Shown: positions 61,384 through 64,000 of the stretch, in pieces
How positions within the stretch are numbered: the first letter of the stretch is position 1
Layout: each line of letters opens with the position of its first letter
Source: Acidobacterium capsulatum ATCC 51196
GTDB taxonomy: Bacteria; Acidobacteriota; Terriglobia; Terriglobales; Acidobacteriaceae
Direction: 5' to 3'
Length of the DNA: 64,000 nt
NCBI RefSeq assembly: GCF_000022565.1
Contig: NC_012483.1
Location: 3,472,001 to 3,536,000, forward strand
The notes under the pieces: model-generated
Database searches by the model: none
Seen by the model: the letters and a program-made list of their open reading frames with translations, nothing else
Told to the model about the DNA's origin: nothing
Program-made: the position numbers and the translations under genes

Positions 61384-61500
61384 CCCACATCTTCGCCCAA
61401 AGGAAGCTCCGGAACGGCGGTGGGCAGCTATTCCGTCACCGTGACGGCGAGCGACGGGTCTGCCACGAACACCCTGACGATTCCGCTCACCGTGCAATGA
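61384..61500 (+). pseudogene. C-terminal remnant of an Ig-like surface protein
   Basis: The frame ending TGA at 61498-61500 reads GSSGTAVGSYSVTVTASDGS then ATNTLTIPLTVQ, the last beta strands of a bacterial Ig-like domain, as repeated in large acidobacterial surface proteins. It has no start: a TAA at 61381 lies just before it, where the truncated hairpin repeat begins. The 5' part of the gene seems to have been lost or replaced by the repeat array. Confidence 0.55.
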
Positions 61501-61667
61501 AACATGAGGCAGAGATTTGCCAGCGGAGGCGATGTGCGCGGCAAGAACCGAAGTGAATGTGGAGGTTAAGGGCAGGAGTAAGAGAAAAGGGTGATGCTCG
61601 TCACATCTGCTCGATTCTTCGACTTACTATCCTTTGCACGATCTTGCGGTTCTCAAGGAGATCGGTC

Positions 61668-62810
61668 ATGGACCTGCCCGTTCACAGCGCAGACCAGGGT
61701 TCGGTATATGAAGCCTGCCAGCGGCGCGGTATCTCGCGCAGACGCTTTCTGCAGTTCTGCTCAGCAATTACAGCAACCCTGGCACTGCCATCTGGCTACG
61801 CCAAGGTGGTTGCAGCCGCTCTTACGGAAAAGCGCAAGCCAACGGTTGTATGGCTTGAATATCAGGATTGCGCGGGCTGTACGGAGTCCATGCTGCGGTC
61901 GGCCCATCCGACGATTGAGGACATCGTTCTGGAAGCGATCAACCTGGAGTACCACGAGACGATCATGGCCGGCGCCGGAGCGGCGGCGGAGTCGGTGCTG
62001 CAGAAGGTCGTCAAGAATGAAAAAGGCAAGTACCTGGTGATTGTGGAGGGTGCGATTCCGACGGCGGATGGCGGCGTGTACTGCACGATTGGCGGGCGGA
62101 CGGCGCTGGATCTGGCGCGCGAGGTATGCGGGAACGCGGCCGGCGTGATTGCAGTGGGCGCATGTGCGTGGGACGGCGGGCTGGTGCGTTCGCATCCGGA
62201 CCCGACGGGTGCGCTGGGCGTGCAGGAGGCGCTGCCGGAGCTGAACGTAATCAACCTGGCAGGCTGCCCGCACAACGTAGCGAACACGACGGCCGTGCTG
62301 GTGCATTACCTGACGTTTGGGGAGATGCCGGCGCTGGATCAATACAACCGGCCACTGTTTGCCTATGGACAGATAGTGCATGACCAATGCCAGCGGCGTG
62401 CGCATTACGACGCGGGCCGGTTTGTAGAGGCGTGGGGCGATGAAGGGCATCGGCAGGGTTGGTGCCTGTACAAGATGGGCTGCAAGGGGCCGGAGGCGAC
62501 ATTCAACTGCCCGGTGGTGCAGTGGAACAGCGGAACGAGCTGGCCGGTGCGGGCCGGGCATGGGTGCATTGCGTGCGCTTCGCCGCGGTTCTGGGATACC
62601 GCATCGCCGTTCTATGAGCGGCTGCCGCATCCGCCAGGATTTGGCGTGGATGTGACAGCGGGCGACATTGGCTGGTCGATTGTGGGCGGGGTGGCAGCGC
62701 TGAGCGCCGCGCACGGAGTTGGCCGCGTGGTGCGCGATCATCTGCATCCGCACAAGGAAGAAACTCCGCCGTATGAGGTGAGGGGCTGCCAAGAGGAGGA
62801 CAAGCAGTAA
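61668..62810 (+). CDS. [NiFe] hydrogenase small subunit, group 1 type
   Basis: 380 residues from the ATG at 61668, after AAGGAG at 7 bp. Twin-Arg signal ISRRRFLQFCSAITATLALP. Electron-relay subunit: proximal-cluster Cys in WLEYQDCAGCTESMLR near residue 65, further Cys in VGACAWDGG and NLAGCPHN, and distal/medial Cys clustered in WCLYKMGCKGPEATFNCP and GHGCIACASPRFW. A C-terminal hydrophobic helix (GWSIVGGVAALSAAHGVG) would anchor it to a membrane cytochrome b. H2 uptake on the periplasmic side is likely. The large subunit follows with a one-base overlap (TAATG). Confidence 0.94.
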   Translation: MDLPVHSADQGSVYEACQRRGISRRRFLQFCSAITATLALPSGYAKVVAAALTEKRKPTVVWLEYQDCAGCTESMLRSAHPTIEDIVLEAINLEYHETIMAGAGAAAESVLQKVVKNEKGKYLVIVEGAIPTADGGVYCTIGGRTALDLAREVCGNAAGVIAVGACAWDGGLVRSHPDPTGALGVQEALPELNVINLAGCPHNVANTTAVLVHYLTFGEMPALDQYNRPLFAYGQIVHDQCQRRAHYDAGRFVEAWGDEGHRQGWCLYKMGCKGPEATFNCPVVQWNSGTSWPVRAGHGCIACASPRFWDTASPFYERLPHPPGFGVDVTAGDIGWSIVGGVAALSAAHGVGRVVRDHLHPHKEETPPYEVRGCQEEDKQ

Positions 62811-64000
62811 TGGCACGCATTGTGGTGGATCCGGTTACGCGCATTGAAGGGCACCTGCGCATTGAGGCAGAGATGAAGGGCAACGCGGTGGGCGACGCGT
62901 GGAGCTCGGGCACGATGTTTCGCGGCATTGAGCTGATTCTTCGGGGGCGCGATCCGCGCGAGGCGTGGATATGGGCGCAGAGAATTTGCGGCGTGTGCAC
63001 GACGGTCCATGCGCTGGCCTCGGTTCGCGCCGTGGAGGATGCACTGGGAGTAGAGATTCCAGATAATGCGAGGTTGGTGCGCAACATTATTGCCGGCGCG
63101 CAGAATGTGCAGGATCACATCATCCACTTCTATCACCTGCATGCTCTGGATTGGGTGGATGTAACGCTGGCGCTGAAGGCCGATCCAGCGAAGACCTCGC
63201 AGATTGCGCAGTCGATCTCAGAGTGGCCAAAGTCGAGCACCACCTATTTCAAAGCGGTGCAGGACCGCGTGAAGACGCTGGTAGGCAGCGGGCAACTGAG
63301 CCTGTTTGCGAGCGGGTACTGGGGGCATCCGGCGTACCGGCTGCCACCGGAGGTGAATCTGCTGGCGGTGGCGCATTACATTGAGGCGCTGGACTTGCAG
63401 CGGGAGTTCATTCGGATTCATGCGGTGCTGGGCGGGAAGAATCCGCACCCGCAGACCTTCCTGGTGGGCGGGATGGCGACGGCTATGGATGGGAACGAGC
63501 CGGATGCGGTGATCAATCCGGAGCGGATTACGCTGCTGAATCAATTGGTGGCGCAGGGCAAGACGTTTGTGGATCAGGTATATCTGCCGGACGTGATGGC
63601 GATTGCCGGGTACTACAAGGACTGGTTCGGGTATGGCGAAGGGCTGGGGAATTTTATGTCGTACGGCGACTTTACTTCGCGATACCAGAATGATCCGGCG
63701 CAGTTCCTGGTGCCGCGGGGGATTGTGCTGGGCCGGGATTTGAGCACGGTGCACAAGGTAGAGCCGGAGAAGATTACAGAGTCTGTGGCGCATTCGTGGT
63801 ACCACTACAGCGGCGGCGACGAGACGGTGCGGAATCCGTACGAGGGCGAGACGAATCCGGCTTATACGGGACCGAAGCCTCCGTATGAGTATTTGAATGT
63901 GGACGAGAAGTACTCGTGGCTGAAGGCACCGCGGTACGACGGCAAAGCGGTGGAGGTTGGTCCGCTGGCGCGGGTGCTGGTGGCATATGCGGCAGGCCAC
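62810..64000 (+). CDS. [NiFe] hydrogenase large subunit, partial (cut by window edge)
   Basis: 397 codons to the edge; full-length members have about 570-600, so the C-terminal second Ni-binding CxxC and the protease site are not in view. Starts MARIVVDPVTRIEGHLRIE, a family signature. The first Ni-ligand pair is in AQRICGVCTTVHALAS near residue 63. GGKNPHPQTFLVGGMA and the tail up to VEVGPLARVLVAYAAGH also fit group 1 enzymes. Translation is coupled to the small subunit (ATG overlaps the TAA). Maturation genes would be expected beyond the window. Confidence 0.94.
   Translation, partial: MARIVVDPVTRIEGHLRIEAEMKGNAVGDAWSSGTMFRGIELILRGRDPREAWIWAQRICGVCTTVHALASVRAVEDALGVEIPDNARLVRNIIAGAQNVQDHIIHFYHLHALDWVDVTLALKADPAKTSQIAQSISEWPKSSTTYFKAVQDRVKTLVGSGQLSLFASGYWGHPAYRLPPEVNLLAVAHYIEALDLQREFIRIHAVLGGKNPHPQTFLVGGMATAMDGNEPDAVINPERITLLNQLVAQGKTFVDQVYLPDVMAIAGYYKDWFGYGEGLGNFMSYGDFTSRYQNDPAQFLVPRGIVLGRDLSTVHKVEPEKITESVAHSWYHYSGGDETVRNPYEGETNPAYTGPKPPYEYLNVDEKYSWLKAPRYDGKAVEVGPLARVLVAYAAGH

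Overview
The window looks like a high-GC chromosome segment (about 60% by eye) from an acidobacterium, probably class Terriglobia, family Acidobacteriaceae, with an Acidobacterium-like genus plausible. This is inferred from gene content: an Oar-type TonB-dependent receptor with an N-terminal carboxypeptidase-regulatory-like domain, DUF5666-type secreted proteins, HpnJ-type hopanoid chemistry, DUF1634/TauE pairs, many non-coding hairpin repeats, and mostly short ATGA-coupled operons. No rRNA, tRNA, CRISPR array or prophage was found.

Layout. 1-6436: an argR-argC-argB operon (minus) diverges from gltB, with a tandem pair of ARG boxes between them. 6437-8843: an accessory pocket holding a candidate small RNA gene, a low-GC PD-(D/E)XK-like protein and dispersed repeats. 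8844-15333: oligopeptidase B-type peptidase, a divergent DsbA-like/VKOR pair for disulfide formation, a FetAB-type ABC pair, and TPM and LemA proteins. 15411-16435: one intact IS481-family element inserted at the end of a hairpin repeat. 16558-24490: serS, small envelope proteins, a GT39-type transferase, and a 1170-residue GH18-CE4-GT2 protein that probably makes and trims a poly-N-acetylhexosamine-type polymer. 24629-27283: SDR and GH15 carbohydrate enzymes.

27504-31208 is a sulfur block: a TauE exporter and DUF1634 protein converge with a siroheme-dependent sulfite/nitrite reductase and a siroheme synthase. The reductase is preceded by a previously unannotated 22-codon leader ORF with four consecutive Cys codons and a terminator hairpin, which looks like a cysteine-sensing attenuator. 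31285-35503: TonB receptor and DUF5666 protein. 35883-42787: FucP-type permease, histidine ammonia-lyase, a group II decarboxylase, two small EmrE-like membrane proteins, and HpnJ. 42878-46480: TolC/TPR/membrane-fusion efflux operon with an operator palindrome. 46600-51389: queF, a Spinster-type MFS plus GT2 pair, a secreted OB-like protein, and ispG. 51580-52995: Tat-exported GH30 hydrolase behind a LacI-type palindrome. 53070-55547: oxidative-stress block (peroxiredoxin, Fur/PerR with a Per-box-like site, ahpC, ahpD). 55548-56541: a triple palindrome array and two tandem tiny membrane proteins. 56690-59524: fabH and msrPQ.

59525-61667 is non-coding: a second copy of the small-RNA locus, then a tandem array of about 310-bp repeats that ends against the C-terminal remnant of an Ig-like surface protein. 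61668-64000 starts a group 1 [NiFe] hydrogenase operon (small subunit complete, large subunit cut by the window edge).

The strongest candidates for undescribed biology are the poly-Cys attenuator (31081-31208), the duplicated promoter-to-terminator small-RNA locus (6612-6820 and 59559-59769), the AATGTGAAT-N4-ATTCACATT array (55668-55852), and the low-GC nuclease-like gene (6966-8174).
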